A stretch of DNA of 64,000 nt from Roseivivax halodurans JCM 10272. GTDB taxonomy: Bacteria > Pseudomonadota > Alphaproteobacteria > Rhodobacterales > Rhodobacteraceae. A program made the position numbers and the translations under genes. Shown piece by piece: positions 55,647 to 64,000 of the stretch. The notes under the pieces are model-generated. The model did not search any database. It had not been told where the DNA came from and was given only the letters and a program-made list of their open reading frames with translations. The first letter of the stretch is position 1, and every line of letters starts with the position of its first letter. The stretch is from contig NZ_JALZ01000013.1 in assembly GCF_000521785.1 (NCBI RefSeq), positions 36,442 through 100,441 on the forward strand, written 5' to 3'.

Positions 55647-56573
55647 GTGCCGCACGATCACGGACATCACCACCATCATCATCACGTCGATCCCGAGAGC
55701 GGCGACGCCCGTGTCGCCGCGGCGGTCGGGGTGAACCTCTTCCTGACGGTGGCGCAGATCGTGGCGGGGCTCGTATCGGGCTCGCTCGCCATGATCGCGG
55801 ATGCGATCCACAACCTCTCGGATGCGGCGTCGCTGGCGATCGCCTATGTGGCGCGCAAGATCGCGCGGCGTCCGGCCGATGCGTCCATGACCTTCGGCTA
55901 CCGGCGGGCCGAGGTGGTGGCGGCGCTGATCAACTACACGACGCTGGTGGTGATCGGGCTCTGGCTCGCCTGGGAGGCGGTGGCGAGGTTCTTCGCGCCC
56001 GAGCCGGTCGCGGGCTGGATCGTGGTGATCGTGGCCGGGATCGCGCTGGTGGTCGATCTCGCCACGGCGGCGCTGACCTATGCGATGTCGAAGGACAGCG
56101 TGAACATCCGGGCGGCCTTCATGCACAATCTCGCGGATGCCGCGGGATCGCTGGCGGTCATCGTGGCGGGCGTGCTGATCCTGCTCTTCGGCTGGATGTG
56201 GGTGGACCCGGCCCTGACGCTGATGCTGTCGGCCTACATTCTCTACATGAGCCTCTCCGAGATGCCGGGCGTGATCCGCATCCTGATGCTCGGCAGCCCG
56301 CCGCAGATCGAGCCCGAGGAGGTGATCGCGGAGGCGCGGGGCATCTCGGGGGTTGCCGACGTCCATCACGCGCATCTGTGGCAGATGGACGAGCGCCGCG
56401 TGTCGCTCGAGGCGCATGTGGTGGTGGAGCAGGGCGCCTGGGACCGGGCGGACGCGATCAAGGCGGACGTGAAGGCGCGGCTCTCGGAGCGGTTCGGGAT
56501 CGGGCACACGACGCTCGAGATGGAATGTTCGCATCATGCCTGCGAGGGCGAGCAGGTGTTCGGGGCGGCCTGA
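55647..56573 (+). CDS. Cation diffusion facilitator (zinc-type) exporter
   Basis: The 308-residue protein has a His-rich N-terminus (DHGHHHHHHHVD), six helices and a C-terminal cytoplasmic domain (about 210-300). The metal-site helices carry HxxxD motifs (ADAIHNLSDA in helix 2 and FMHNLADAAGS in helix 5), which fit zinc. The C-terminal domain has DVHHAHLWQMD and CSHHACEG, more metal ligands. It exports divalent metal in exchange for protons. The GTG at 55647 is preceded by GGAGA. It converges on the photolyase-like gene with 5 bp between the stops. Confidence 0.93.
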   Translation: MPHDHGHHHHHHHVDPESGDARVAAAVGVNLFLTVAQIVAGLVSGSLAMIADAIHNLSDAASLAIAYVARKIARRPADASMTFGYRRAEVVAALINYTTLVVIGLWLAWEAVARFFAPEPVAGWIVVIVAGIALVVDLATAALTYAMSKDSVNIRAAFMHNLADAAGSLAVIVAGVLILLFGWMWVDPALTLMLSAYILYMSLSEMPGVIRILMLGSPPQIEPEEVIAEARGISGVADVHHAHLWQMDERRVSLEAHVVVEQGAWDRADAIKADVKARLSERFGIGHTTLEMECSHHACEGEQVFGAA

Positions 56574-56578
56574 GAGCC

Positions 56579-57790
56579 TCAGCGCGCCTGCACGCCCTGC
56601 GTCGCCGCGATCAGCTCCGGGATATTGCTCCTGAACTTGAAGAAGCCCGCAGTGGCGTAGGGCCACGCGCGCCGGTCCCAGTCGCGCAGGAGGCGGGTGA
56701 CGGGGAGCGTGTCGATGCCACGGACGATGTCCGCAACCGGTCCGACGGGGGGATGCAAGGTCACGATCCGGGTGGCGTTCTGCGCCTTGGCCCAGTCCTC
56801 GATCTGCCGGGCGCTGGTCAGGTCGCGGGTGACGGGGCCGAGGTGATCGGCTTCGCGGGTGAGGCAATCCTCGATGGCTCCGGTCTTGAAGCGCGTCACG
56901 TGCTCGGCCGGCTGCAGGATCGAGAGGCCGCCCGACGCGTCGATGACGCCCGTCGCGACCGGGGCGAGACCCTTATCGAACATCCAGCCGGGCGAAAGGT
57001 CGTCTTCGTGGAGGAGCAGCACGACGCGGCCGGACCTGTCCAGCTCGTGGCCTTGCGGCGCCTCATTGCGCTCGGGGTTCGGCGGGCCGTCCACCGGCTT
57101 TGCCTCTCGCGCGAGTTCCCCTTCGGGATCGAAGCGGCCTTCGGTGCAGTCCCGGATGGCCGCGGGCTCGGCGAGATATGTCTTGCCGGGGGTGTGGAGC
57201 CCCGCGACCCAGCGCCACCCGAGGGTGTTGGAGGCGGGATCGCCGTCGCAGAGATGCCTCAGGAAGAAATCCTGCCCGAGCGCAAGCGGTAGATCGAGCG
57301 TGTAGAGCCAGATCGAGGCGAACCACATGCGCGCGTGGTTGTGCAAGTAGCCGGTCTCTACGAGCTCGTGTGCCCAGGCGTCGAAACATGCGATGCCGGT
57401 CCGCCCGAGGCAGGCCTCCTCCCAGCGTCTTCGCAGGCCGCCCTGCGTCTGCACGTCGTCCCAGGCCACCGACAGCTCCGCCCGGCAATCATCCCATGCG
57501 GAGGGGCGCATCTCGAGCCAGCCCTTGTTGTAGGTGCGCCAGAAGAGCTCGTCGACGAACTTGGCCGCGTCGTCGCGGCTGTGGTGATCGAGAACGGTCT
57601 TCAACACCTCTTCCTCGGTCACGAGGCGGTGACGGATATAGGGAGAGAGCGTCGAGACATGCGCGTGACAGCCGGGACCGAACACGCGGGCCCGCAGGCG
57701 CCGGTACTCCGTCCCGGCCTTCGGGGCGAAGCGCTCGAGACGGGCGAGACCGGACGCGCGGTTCGGCGGAAACTGCTCCAGCGCCTCCAT
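56579..57790 (-). CDS. Photolyase/cryptochrome-like FAD-binding protein with domains in swapped order
   Basis: The 403-residue protein begins directly with the FAD-binding helical domain of photolyases (about 1-235): VSTLSPYIRHRL, FVDELFWRTYNKGWLE, GYLHNHARMWFASIW and DGDPASNTLGWRWVAG are all standard landmarks in order. The alpha/beta domain that normally precedes this part is absent from the N-terminus. Instead, a C-terminal region (about 250-400) has Rossmann-like strands (GRVVLLLHEDDL and IVTLHPPVGP) and ends in the AGFFKFRSNIPEL stretch. This reads as a circular permutation. DNA repair activity is possible but not shown. The family's usual length is about 450-510. Confidence 0.8.
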   Translation of the reverse strand: MEALEQFPPNRASGLARLERFAPKAGTEYRRLRARVFGPGCHAHVSTLSPYIRHRLVTEEEVLKTVLDHHSRDDAAKFVDELFWRTYNKGWLEMRPSAWDDCRAELSVAWDDVQTQGGLRRRWEEACLGRTGIACFDAWAHELVETGYLHNHARMWFASIWLYTLDLPLALGQDFFLRHLCDGDPASNTLGWRWVAGLHTPGKTYLAEPAAIRDCTEGRFDPEGELAREAKPVDGPPNPERNEAPQGHELDRSGRVVLLLHEDDLSPGWMFDKGLAPVATGVIDASGGLSILQPAEHVTRFKTGAIEDCLTREADHLGPVTRDLTSARQIEDWAKAQNATRIVTLHPPVGPVADIVRGIDTLPVTRLLRDWDRRAWPYATAGFFKFRSNIPELIAATQGVQAR

Positions 57791-57980
57791 GATCGTCCTC
57801 CTCGCGACTGCCTCGCGCGCGATTTAGCCGGGCAGGGACGGGGATCAACGCAGCGATGCGCGATGCCGGCGGGGGTGGCGGAAACGGCGGGGCGGCCCCT
57901 TGCGACTGCCCGGGGCCGTCACTAAGACTCTGGCAACGCCGATCGGCGATACATTCCCCAGACGTTCGAGGCAGGCCCCG

Positions 57981-58616
57981 ATGATGACCGATCCCTACGA
58001 GACCTACATGAACACCCTCGTTCCGATGGTGGTCGAGCAGACCAGCCGCGGCGAACGGGCCTACGACATCTTCTCGCGCCTGCTGAAGGAGCGGATCATC
58101 TTCGTGAGCGGCCCGGTCCATGACGGGATGTCCTCGCTGATCGTGGCGCAGCTGCTGCACCTCGAGGCGGAGAACCCGTCCAAGGATATCTCGATGTATA
58201 TCAACTCGCCCGGCGGCGTGGTGACGTCGGGCCTGTCGATCTACGACACGATGCAGTACATCAAGCCGAAGGTCTCGACCCTCGTGATCGGCCAGGCGGC
58301 GTCGATGGGCTCGCTCCTGCTGACGGCGGGCGCGACCGGCATGCGCTTCTCGCTGCCGAACAGCCGGATCATGGTCCACCAGCCCTCGGGCGGCTACCAG
58401 GGCCAGGCGACCGACATCATGATTCATGCCGAGGAGACGATCAAGCTCAAGCGGCGGTTGAACGAGATCTACGTCAAGCATACCGGCCAGACGCTCAAGA
58501 AGGTGGAGGCCGCTCTCGAGCGCGACCACTTCATGTCGCCCGAGGATGCCAAGGAATGGGGCCTCATCGACGACATCGTCGACAGCCGCGAGGCCCAGCA
58601 GGACGCGACGTCCTGA
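57981..58616 (+). CDS. clpP: ATP-dependent Clp protease proteolytic subunit
   Basis: The 211-residue subunit forms the 14-mer protease chamber used by ClpX and ClpA. The catalytic triad is Ser108 ([11 protein letters not shown]), His133 (MVHQPSGG) and Asp182 (near [10 protein letters not shown]), numbered from the ATG at 57981. [11 protein letters not shown] is the substrate-binding loop. GAGGCAGG lies just upstream. The start is MM; either ATG is possible. clpX follows after 160 bp with a hairpin between, so they may be transcribed both together and separately. Confidence 0.97.
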   Translation: MMTDPYETYMNTLVPMVVEQTSRGERAYDIFSRLLKERIIFVSGPVHDGMSSLIVAQLLHLEAENPSKDISMYINSPGGVVTSGLSIYDTMQYIKPKVSTLVIGQAASMGSLLLTAGATGMRFSLPNSRIMVHQPSGGYQGQATDIMIHAEETIKLKRRLNEIYVKHTGQTLKKVEAALERDHFMSPEDAKEWGLIDDIVDSREAQQDATS

Positions 58617-58628
58617 GCATTAAGCAGA

Positions 58629-58650
58629 CACGGGGCATGACGGCCCCGTG
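58629..58650 (+). terminator. Hairpin between clpP and clpX, weak terminator
   Basis: CACGGGGC (58629-58636) pairs with GCCCCGTG (58643-58650) around a 6-nt loop, followed after a few bases by TTTT. It starts 12 bp after the clpP stop and may uncouple clpX from clpP. Confidence 0.5.
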
Positions 58651-58776
58651 ACAACTTTTCGGATTGTGACTGGCAATCCTCTGTCCTAGTCTCTTTGGAC
58701 AGGCGTTCCCGGCCCGTGGGGCAGCCCTGAGGGGCCCCCGGGGCCGATACAAGACGAAGGCCGGGAAAGGTTTGAT

Positions 58777-60042
58777 ATGGCGACGAACTCTGGCGGCGAC
58801 AGCAAGAACACGCTCTACTGCAGCTTCTGCGGCAAGAGCCAGCACGAGGTCCGCAAGCTGATCGCCGGTCCGACCGTGTTCATCTGCGACGAATGCGTCG
58901 AGCTGTGCATGGACATCATCCGCGAGGAGACCAAGGGCTCCGGGCTCAAGAGCCACGACGGCGTGCCGACCCCGCAGGAAATCTGCAAGATCCTCGACGA
59001 TTACGTCATCGGGCAGCGGGTCGCGAAGCGGGTGCTCTCCGTCGCGGTGCACAACCACTACAAGCGTCTGAACCACGCGGCGAAGTCTTCGGACATCGAG
59101 CTGTCGAAGTCGAACATCCTGCTGATCGGCCCCACGGGCTGCGGCAAGACGCTGCTGGCGCAGACGCTGGCGCGGATCCTCGATGTGCCCTTCACGATGG
59201 CGGACGCGACCACGCTGACAGAAGCCGGTTACGTCGGCGAGGATGTGGAGAACATCATCCTCAAGCTGCTGCAATCGTCCGAGTACAACGTCGAGCGGGC
59301 ACAGCGCGGCATCGTCTATATCGACGAGGTCGACAAGATAACCCGCAAGTCCGAGAATCCCTCGATCACCCGCGACGTGTCGGGCGAGGGCGTCCAGCAG
59401 GCGCTGCTGAAGCTGATGGAAGGCACCGTCGCGAGCGTTCCTCCGCAGGGCGGGCGCAAGCATCCGCAGCAGGAATTCCTGCAGGTGGACACGACGAACA
59501 TCCTCTTCATCTGCGGCGGCGCGTTTGCCGGCCTCGACAAGATCATCGCGCAGCGCGGCAAGGGCTCGGCGATGGGCTTCGGTGCCGACGTGCGCAATGT
59601 CGAAGACCGGAACGTGGGCGAGGTGCTGCACGATCTCGAGCCCGAGGATCTGCTGAAGTTCGGCCTGATCCCGGAATTCGTCGGCCGTCTGCCTGTTCTG
59701 GCGACGCTCGAGGATCTCGATCAAGATGCTCTGGTGACCATCCTCACCGAGCCGAAGAACGCCCTGGTCAAGCAGTACCAGCGCCTCTTCGAGCTCGAGG
59801 ACACGGAGCTGAGCTTCACTGACGACGCGCTCAAGGCGATCGCGCTGAAGGCCATCGCCCGCAAGACCGGCGCGCGGGGCCTGCGGTCGATCCTCGAGGA
59901 TCTGCTGCTCGACACGATGTTCGATCTGCCGGGCATGGACGACGTGGTCGAGGTCGTCGTGAACGACGAGGCGGTGAACTCGGATGCAAAGCCGCTGATG
60001 ATCTATGCCGACCAGAAGAAGGAACCGGCATCGGCGGGCTGA
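58777..60042 (+). CDS. clpX: ATP-dependent Clp protease ATP-binding subunit ClpX
   Basis: The 421-residue AAA+ unfoldase feeds proteins to ClpP. The N-terminal zinc domain has Cys15, Cys18, Cys37 and Cys40 (LYCSFCGKS and CDECVELC). Walker A is GPTGCGKT, Walker [11 protein letters not shown], and the pore and ClpP-binding loops are in normal positions ([20 protein letters not shown] follows). GGGAAAGG precedes the ATG. A strong intrinsic terminator follows. Confidence 0.97.
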   Translation: MATNSGGDSKNTLYCSFCGKSQHEVRKLIAGPTVFICDECVELCMDIIREETKGSGLKSHDGVPTPQEICKILDDYVIGQRVAKRVLSVAVHNHYKRLNHAAKSSDIELSKSNILLIGPTGCGKTLLAQTLARILDVPFTMADATTLTEAGYVGEDVENIILKLLQSSEYNVERAQRGIVYIDEVDKITRKSENPSITRDVSGEGVQQALLKLMEGTVASVPPQGGRKHPQQEFLQVDTTNILFICGGAFAGLDKIIAQRGKGSAMGFGADVRNVEDRNVGEVLHDLEPEDLLKFGLIPEFVGRLPVLATLEDLDQDALVTILTEPKNALVKQYQRLFELEDTELSFTDDALKAIALKAIARKTGARGLRSILEDLLLDTMFDLPGMDDVVEVVVNDEAVNSDAKPLMIYADQKKEPASAG

Positions 60043-60067
60043 TCCGCGCCGGATCTCGGAACCGAGA

Positions 60068-60098
60068 GGGTGCGTCCGGACACGGGCGCACCCTTTTT
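60068..60098 (+). terminator. Intrinsic terminator of clpX
   Basis: GGGTGCG (60068-60074) and CGCACCC (60087-60093) form a perfect 7-bp stem followed by TTTTT. It starts 26 bp after the clpX stop. Confidence 0.92.
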
Positions 60099-60181
60099 CG
60101 TCAGGGGCCTGCGCCACCACGCCCACTGGACCTTCGCGCCTCGCTGCGTCATATACGGGGGCAACAGACCGGGAGCCGTCC

Positions 60182-60565
60182 ATGTCGTTTCTGAAGACCC
60201 TTCTGCAAGCCGTGACCTGGTGGAACGGCAGCACGCTCAACACCGCGATCTACACCCGCCGCAACGGGCAGAAGGTCGGTGAGGACGCGCAGGGCAACAT
60301 CTTTTACCAGACCAAGGACGGAAAGCGGCGCTGGGTGATCTTCAACGGCGAGGCCGAGGCCTCGCGCGTGGATCCCGACTGGCACGGCTGGCTGCACCAC
60401 ACCTGGAAGGAGCCTCCGACGGAGCGTCCGCTGACCCACCGCAAGTGGGAGAAGCCGCATCTGGAGAACCTGACGGGCACGGCGCTTGCCTATGCGCCCG
60501 CGGGCTCGATCCGGCAAGAGCGCCCGGTCGAGCGCAGCGACTACGAGGCGTGGAGCCCGGAATAA
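60182..60565 (+). CDS. NDUFA12-type complex I accessory protein
   Basis: The 127-residue protein matches the NDUFA12/B17.2 family, an accessory subunit of NADH:ubiquinone oxidoreductase shared by alphaproteobacteria and mitochondria. Family parts are [40 protein letters not shown] and [20 protein letters not shown] lies before the ATG. The stop overlaps the next gene as TAATG, so the two are co-translated. The nuo operon is not in the window. Confidence 0.94.
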   Translation: MSFLKTLLQAVTWWNGSTLNTAIYTRRNGQKVGEDAQGNIFYQTKDGKRRWVIFNGEAEASRVDPDWHGWLHHTWKEPPTERPLTHRKWEKPHLENLTGTALAYAPAGSIRQERPVERSDYEAWSPE

Positions 60566-60927
60566 TGCGTTTCGGATTGGCGGTGCTGGCCCTCTGCGCA
60601 TGTGCGTCCGCAGCCTCTGGCCAGCAGGCGACCTCGAACGGGACCGGTGCGGAACTGCGCGCCCTCGACAAGCTGAACGGAACCGTGCGCGACGTGGTGC
60701 TGCCCGAGAGCGGGGTTGAGCGGATCGGCCGGATCGAGATCGAGATCCGCGAGTGCCGCTATCCCGAAGGTGACCCGGCGGGCGATGCCTTTGCCTTCCT
60801 GACGGTGCGCGAGGCGGGGCAGGCCGATCCGGTGTTCCGCGGCTGGATGATCGCGACGGCGCCGGCGCTCAACCCGATGGATCACCCTCGCTACGACGTC
60901 TGGGTGATGCGCTGCACGACCTCCTGA
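60565..60927 (+). CDS. DUF2155-domain secreted protein
   Basis: The 120-residue protein has a signal peptide ([20 protein letters not shown]) and the DUF2155 core: ALDKLNGTVRDVVLP, IEIEIRECRYP and the last-third [20 protein letters not shown], then DVWVMRC. It is probably periplasmic, and its function is unknown. The two Cys (ECRYP and MRCTT) could pair. It overlaps the NDUFA12 stop by one base, and its 3' end overlaps the convergent aat gene by 37 bp. Confidence 0.9.
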   Translation: MRFGLAVLALCACASAASGQQATSNGTGAELRALDKLNGTVRDVVLPESGVERIGRIEIEIRECRYPEGDPAGDAFAFLTVREAGQADPVFRGWMIATAPALNPMDHPRYDVWVMRCTTS

Positions 60928-61529
60928 CCGCTCGCGGCGAGGGGTGTGCCGTGGAAATCACCCTCTGCTGACAGCGCCTCGGACAGAAGAGCGAGGTAGT
61001 CGCGTCGCGGGATCTCGATCGCGCCGAGCGAGGCGAGGTGATCGGTGATGAACTGCGTGTCGAAGAGCGTGAATCCGGTGCGGCGCAGGTGGTCCACCAG
61101 CCACGCCAGCGCGATCTTGGAGCCGTCACGCATCACGCTGAACATGCTCTCTCCGCAGAAGGCCCGCCCGAGAGCGACGCCGTAGACGCCGCCCGCAAGC
61201 CTCCCCTCGGTGTCCCAGATCTCGATCGAGTGTGCATGCCCGCGCTCGTGGAGAGCCGTGTAGAGCGCGATGATCTCTTCGTTGATCCAGGTCTCGTTGC
61301 GGTCGGCGCAGGCCCGCATGACGTCTCCGAACGCGGTATCGAGGGAGACGCTGTAGCGCCCACGCCGGATTGTGCGCGCGAGGCTGCGCGACAGGTGGAA
61401 GCCGTCGAGTGGGATGATGCCCCGGTGCCTCGGATCGACCCAGAAGATCTCCGGGTCGTTCCGATGCTCCGCCATGGGAAAGACGCCGACCCTGTAGGCC
61501 TGAAGCACGAGGTCCGGCGAGATGCTCAA
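60891..61529 (-). CDS. aat: Leucyl/phenylalanyl-tRNA-protein transferase
   Basis: The 212-residue enzyme adds Leu or Phe to N-terminal Lys/Arg of proteins, marking them for ClpS/ClpAP by the N-end rule. Conserved parts are [26 protein letters not shown] and [19 protein letters not shown]. The most likely start is a TTG at 61529, which overlaps the accC stop and gives the usual [15 protein letters not shown]-terminus; the GTG at 61571 would add 14 residues inside accC. Co-transcribed with accC. The 3' end overlaps the DUF2155 gene on the other strand. Confidence 0.93.
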   Translation of the reverse strand: MSISPDLVLQAYRVGVFPMAEHRNDPEIFWVDPRHRGIIPLDGFHLSRSLARTIRRGRYSVSLDTAFGDVMRACADRNETWINEEIIALYTALHERGHAHSIEIWDTEGRLAGGVYGVALGRAFCGESMFSVMRDGSKIALAWLVDHLRRTGFTLFDTQFITDHLASLGAIEIPRRDYLALLSEALSAEGDFHGTPLAASGQEVVQRITQTS

Positions 61530-62881
61530 TTGGGATCCGGGACGCTCTGCGCGAGCCAGTGCTCCAGCCAATGGATGTTGTAGGCGCCGCGCTGCACGGC
61601 CTCTTCCTGAAGGAGGGCCCGGAAGAGCGGGATCGTGGTGTCGACACCGTCCACGATGAGCTCGCCGAGCGCGCGGTTCATGCGCGCCAGAGCCTCCTCG
61701 CGGTCGCGCCCATGCACGATCAGCTTGCCGATGAGGCTGTCGTAATAGGGCGGGATCCGGTAGCCGTCGTAAAGCGCGCTGTCGATCCGAACGCCGAGCC
61801 CGCCGGGCGCGTGGTACTGCGTGATCCGCCCCGGCGAGGGCGAGAAGGTCGGCAGCTTCTCGGCGTTGATGCGCGCCTCGATCGCGTGACCGTTGAGCTT
61901 GAGATCCTCCTGCACGAAGGACATCGGCAGCCCGGCGGCGACGCGGATTTGCTCGCGCACGAGATCGACGCCGTAGACGGCCTCCGTCACCGGATGCTCC
62001 ACCTGCAGGCGGGTGTTCATCTCGATGAAGTAGAACTCGCCGTCCTCGTAGAGGAATTCGATCGTGCCCGCGCCCGCATAACCAAGGTCCGCTACCGCGT
62101 CGGCGCAGATCTTGCCGATCCGGGCGCGTTCCTCTTCGGTGATGCTGGGCCCGGGCGCCTCTTCCAGCACCTTCTGGTGGCGGCGCTGGAGCGAGCAGTC
62201 GCGCTCGCCGAGATGCACCGCGCGGCCCTTGCCGTCGCCGAAGACCTGCACCTCGATGTGCCGGGGCGTGGTGAGGTACTTCTCGATATAGACCTCGTCG
62301 TTGCCGAAGGCGGCCTTCGCCTCGGACCGGGCGGTCTGGAAGGCGCGCTCGAGGTCGTCCTCGCCATGGGCGACCTTCATGCCGCGCCCGCCGCCGCCGG
62401 CGGTCGCCTTGATGATCACGGGATAGCCCATGTCCGCGGAGAGGCGCTTGGCCTCGTCCATGTCGGTCACGCCGCCCTCGGAGCCCGGAACGCAGGGCAC
62501 GCCGAGGGTCTTCATCGTCTCCTTGGCGGTGATCTTGTCGCCCATGACGCGGATGTGCTCGGCCGAGGGGCCGATGAAGGTGAGGTCGTGGTCCTCGACG
62601 ATCTGCACGAAGCGGGCGTTCTCGGACAGGAAGCCGTAGCCGGGGTGAATCGCCTGCGCGCCGGTCACCTCGCAGGCGGAGATGATCGCGGGAAACGACA
62701 GGTAACTGTCGGTCGAGGAGGCGGGGCCGATGCAGATGGTCTCGTCGGCCATGCGCACATGCATGGCGTCGGCGTCGGCGGTCGAATGCACGGCGACGGA
62801 GGCGATGCCCATCTCGCGGCAGGCGCGGATGACACGGAGGGCGATCTCGCCCCGGTTGGCGATCAGGATCTTGTCGAACAT
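61526..62881 (-). CDS. accC: Biotin carboxylase subunit of acetyl-CoA carboxylase
   Basis: The 451-residue ATP-grasp enzyme carboxylates biotin on AccB, the first half of malonyl-CoA synthesis. It starts [20 protein letters not shown], has the glycine-rich ATP loop [12 protein letters not shown] and the carboxylation motif [20 protein letters not shown]. Length is standard. It follows accB by 7 bp, so the two are co-translated, and its stop overlaps the aat start. Confidence 0.97.
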   Translation of the reverse strand: MFDKILIANRGEIALRVIRACREMGIASVAVHSTADADAMHVRMADETICIGPASSTDSYLSFPAIISACEVTGAQAIHPGYGFLSENARFVQIVEDHDLTFIGPSAEHIRVMGDKITAKETMKTLGVPCVPGSEGGVTDMDEAKRLSADMGYPVIIKATAGGGGRGMKVAHGEDDLERAFQTARSEAKAAFGNDEVYIEKYLTTPRHIEVQVFGDGKGRAVHLGERDCSLQRRHQKVLEEAPGPSITEEERARIGKICADAVADLGYAGAGTIEFLYEDGEFYFIEMNTRLQVEHPVTEAVYGVDLVREQIRVAAGLPMSFVQEDLKLNGHAIEARINAEKLPTFSPSPGRITQYHAPGGLGVRIDSALYDGYRIPPYYDSLIGKLIVHGRDREEALARMNRALGELIVDGVDTTIPLFRALLQEEAVQRGAYNIHWLEHWLAQSVPDPN

Positions 62882-62888
62882 GCCGCGC

Positions 62889-63377
62889 TCACTCGAGGAT
62901 CACGAGGGGGGCGCCGTATTCGACCGGCGCGCCGTCCTCGACGAGGATCCGCTTGACCACCCCGGCGCGGGGCGCGGGAATGTGGTTCATGGTCTTCATC
63001 GCCTCGACGATGAGCAGCGTGTCCCCTTCGGAGACCTGCGAGCCCACCTGGATGAACGCGGCGGTCCCGGGTTCGGGCTGCATGTAGACGGTGCCGACCA
63101 TGGGCGAGGTCACGGCGCCCGGATGCTGGGCGGGATCGTCCATCTCCTCGGGCGCGGGCTGCTGCGCGGGGGCCGCTGCGGCGGGTTGCGCCGGAGCGGC
63201 GGGCACGCTGACCGGTGCGGGCTGTGCCTGGGGGAGGGACCGGCTGACCCGAACGTTGAGGCTGTCGTTGTCCCCGTATTCGCGTTTGACCTGCAATTCC
63301 GTGAGATCGTTTTCGCGCAGCAATTCGGCGAGCGCCTGAATGAAGGCGACGTCCGTTTCGTGCTTGTTCTCTGCCAT
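62889..63377 (-). CDS. accB: Biotin carboxyl carrier protein of acetyl-CoA carboxylase
   Basis: The 162-residue carrier has an N-terminal domain (about 1-50), a flexible Ala/Pro linker (about 50-80) and the biotinyl domain. Biotin attaches to Lys128 in the invariant EAMKTMN motif. It shuttles carboxybiotin from AccC to the carboxyltransferase. In many relatives aroQ precedes accB; here there is instead a small hypothetical gene, 135 bp away. Confidence 0.96.
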   Translation of the reverse strand: MAENKHETDVAFIQALAELLRENDLTELQVKREYGDNDSLNVRVSRSLPQAQPAPVSVPAAPAQPAAAAPAQQPAPEEMDDPAQHPGAVTSPMVGTVYMQPEPGTAAFIQVGSQVSEGDTLLIVEAMKTMNHIPAPRAGVVKRILVEDGAPVEYGAPLVILE

Positions 63378-63512
63378 CTGATCCTCGACCTTCTATGTCC
63401 GCCGCTCGGGGCCTCATCGGAGTTGCGCGGCTTATAGGCGAAGGGATGAGCCGTGAAAAGCGGTCCAACTCAGGGAGGTGGGCCGCTTCCGGCCGGGATC
63501 AAGTGGCGCCGG

Positions 63513-63845
63513 TCAAGGTCGATCGAGAGCGCGGCCGTAACCCGATCGAGCCTCGTCCGAAGCGGCTGCGGTTTCGGGCGCCGAGCCGCCGTCCTGAAGG
63601 GCCGCGATGCGCAACTGCATGATCGAGGGAGGGGCGACGTGTTTGGCGGGATGTTTGAGAACCGCCTCCAGTTCCTCGTCCGGCGAAGCGGCAAGGCGGC
63701 GATTGGCGGCCATGTCGGCCGCCTCGGATTTGGCGGCGGCCTCTACGCGTCGCGGGTCGGGTAGCCGGCGCTCGGCGTCCGGAACTCCGAGGGGATGACC
63801 CGAGACGAGCGGGGCCGCCGGAGGTGCAGGCATGGTGATCTGCAT
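63513..63845 (-). CDS. Hypothetical protein upstream of accB
   Basis: The 110-residue protein is Ala/Pro-rich with no signal peptide and no recognised family. The middle (residues about 25-75) is charged and probably helical (EAAAKSEAADMAANRRLA and PDEELEAVLKHP). The ATG at 63845 has GCGGAGACC upstream. It is on the same strand as accB, but 135 bp away. Overlapping frames on the other strand are weaker. Coding status is likely but not certain. Confidence 0.55.
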   Translation of the reverse strand: MQITMPAPPAAPLVSGHPLGVPDAERRLPDPRRVEAAAKSEAADMAANRRLAASPDEELEAVLKHPAKHVAPPSIMQLRIAALQDGGSAPETAAASDEARSGYGRALDRP

Positions 63846-63938
63846 GGCGGTCTCCGCAGAATGGATACGATCTCCCAGAGAGTATCACGGGCCTGAGCCG
63901 CCTTCGGAGACCAATCTGACGCCATGGTTAAGGTTGGC

Positions 63939-63964
63939 GGCCGGGTCGCTCGGGGGACCCGGCC
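63939..63964. repeat. GC-rich perfect hairpin near the right edge
   Basis: GGCCGGGTC (63939-63947) pairs perfectly with GACCCGGCC (63956-63964) around an 8-nt loop. No T-run follows on either strand within the visible sequence. It lies upstream of the hypothetical gene; what lies beyond the edge is unknown. Confidence 0.6.
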
Positions 63965-64000
63965 GGACCCGAGGCTTACCCCCTGTTTTCGCGGTGTTCG

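Noticed and set aside
53742..56867. 1041-residue open frame on the minus strand
   Set aside because: It covers parts of four well-supported genes in other frames and is Arg/Pro-rich nonsense.

Overview
The window is GC-rich, densely packed chromosomal DNA from an alphaproteobacterium. It is most likely a member of the Rhodobacterales (Roseobacter group). The evidence is a set of gene neighbourhoods typical of that order: rpsU divergent from a COQ9-family gene; dnaG-rpoD; nrdR-ribD-ribE; clpP-clpX; and accB-accC-aat facing NDUFA12 and DUF2155 genes. I saw no tRNA, rRNA, CRISPR array, prophage or complete insertion sequence. One possible insertion-sequence end remnant lies near 11.0 kb.

Layout. 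1-2.1 kb: a secreted RTX metalloprotease of the serralysin type, cut by the window edge. 2.5-5.9 kb: a two-gene non-homologous end-joining unit (Ku and LigD). 6.1-8.5 kb: a phasin-like protein, a flavodoxin-fold oxidoreductase and an MFS carrier. 8.7-10.9 kb: monomeric isocitrate dehydrogenase. 11.6-15.1 kb: a SitABCD-type manganese/iron importer, with two Fur/Mur-like operators just upstream. 15.2-19.0 kb: an osmoprotectant importer in the same gene order as E. coli yehZYXW. 19.0-22.1 kb: rpsU, COQ9 and two zinc-free quinone oxidoreductase paralogues. 22.2-26.2 kb: envelope genes (a small secreted protein and an L,D-transpeptidase), then purD and xseA.

26.3-35.2 kb is a fatty-acid beta-oxidation block: FadJ-like multifunctional enzyme, thiolase, glutathione transferase, acyl-CoA dehydrogenase, two MerR regulators and two hotdog thioesterases. 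Four copies of a dispersed repeat made of a hairpin plus a conserved tail occur in two inverted pairs around fadJ-thiolase-gst. 35.2-39.6 kb: a MATE exporter, threonine dehydratase, alpha/beta hydrolase, haloacid dehalogenase and a small membrane protein. 39.6-42.3 kb: three TadE/TadG-like genes with no other Tad components. 42.7-49.2 kb: glutamate dehydrogenase, a small secreted protein, DnaG, RpoD and HlyU-family protein. 49.2-51.8 kb: a DedA protein that appears to lack a standard start codon, small membrane and secreted proteins, an SDR and a UPF0047 protein. 52.0-57.8 kb: nrdR-ribD-ribE, an MFS carrier, a CDF metal exporter and an unusual photolyase-like protein whose two domains appear to be in swapped order. 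58.0-63.8 kb: clpP, clpX, an NDUFA12-type complex I assembly protein, a DUF2155 protein, aat, accC, accB and a hypothetical protein.

Most operons are tightly coupled by 4-bp ATGA/GTGA or TGATG/TAATG overlaps. No large undescribed system stands out. The best leads are the permuted photolyase-like protein, the repeat pairs around the beta-oxidation module, the palindromes in the rpsU/coq9 and tadG promoter regions, the tandem operators before sitA, and the non-canonical start of the DedA gene.
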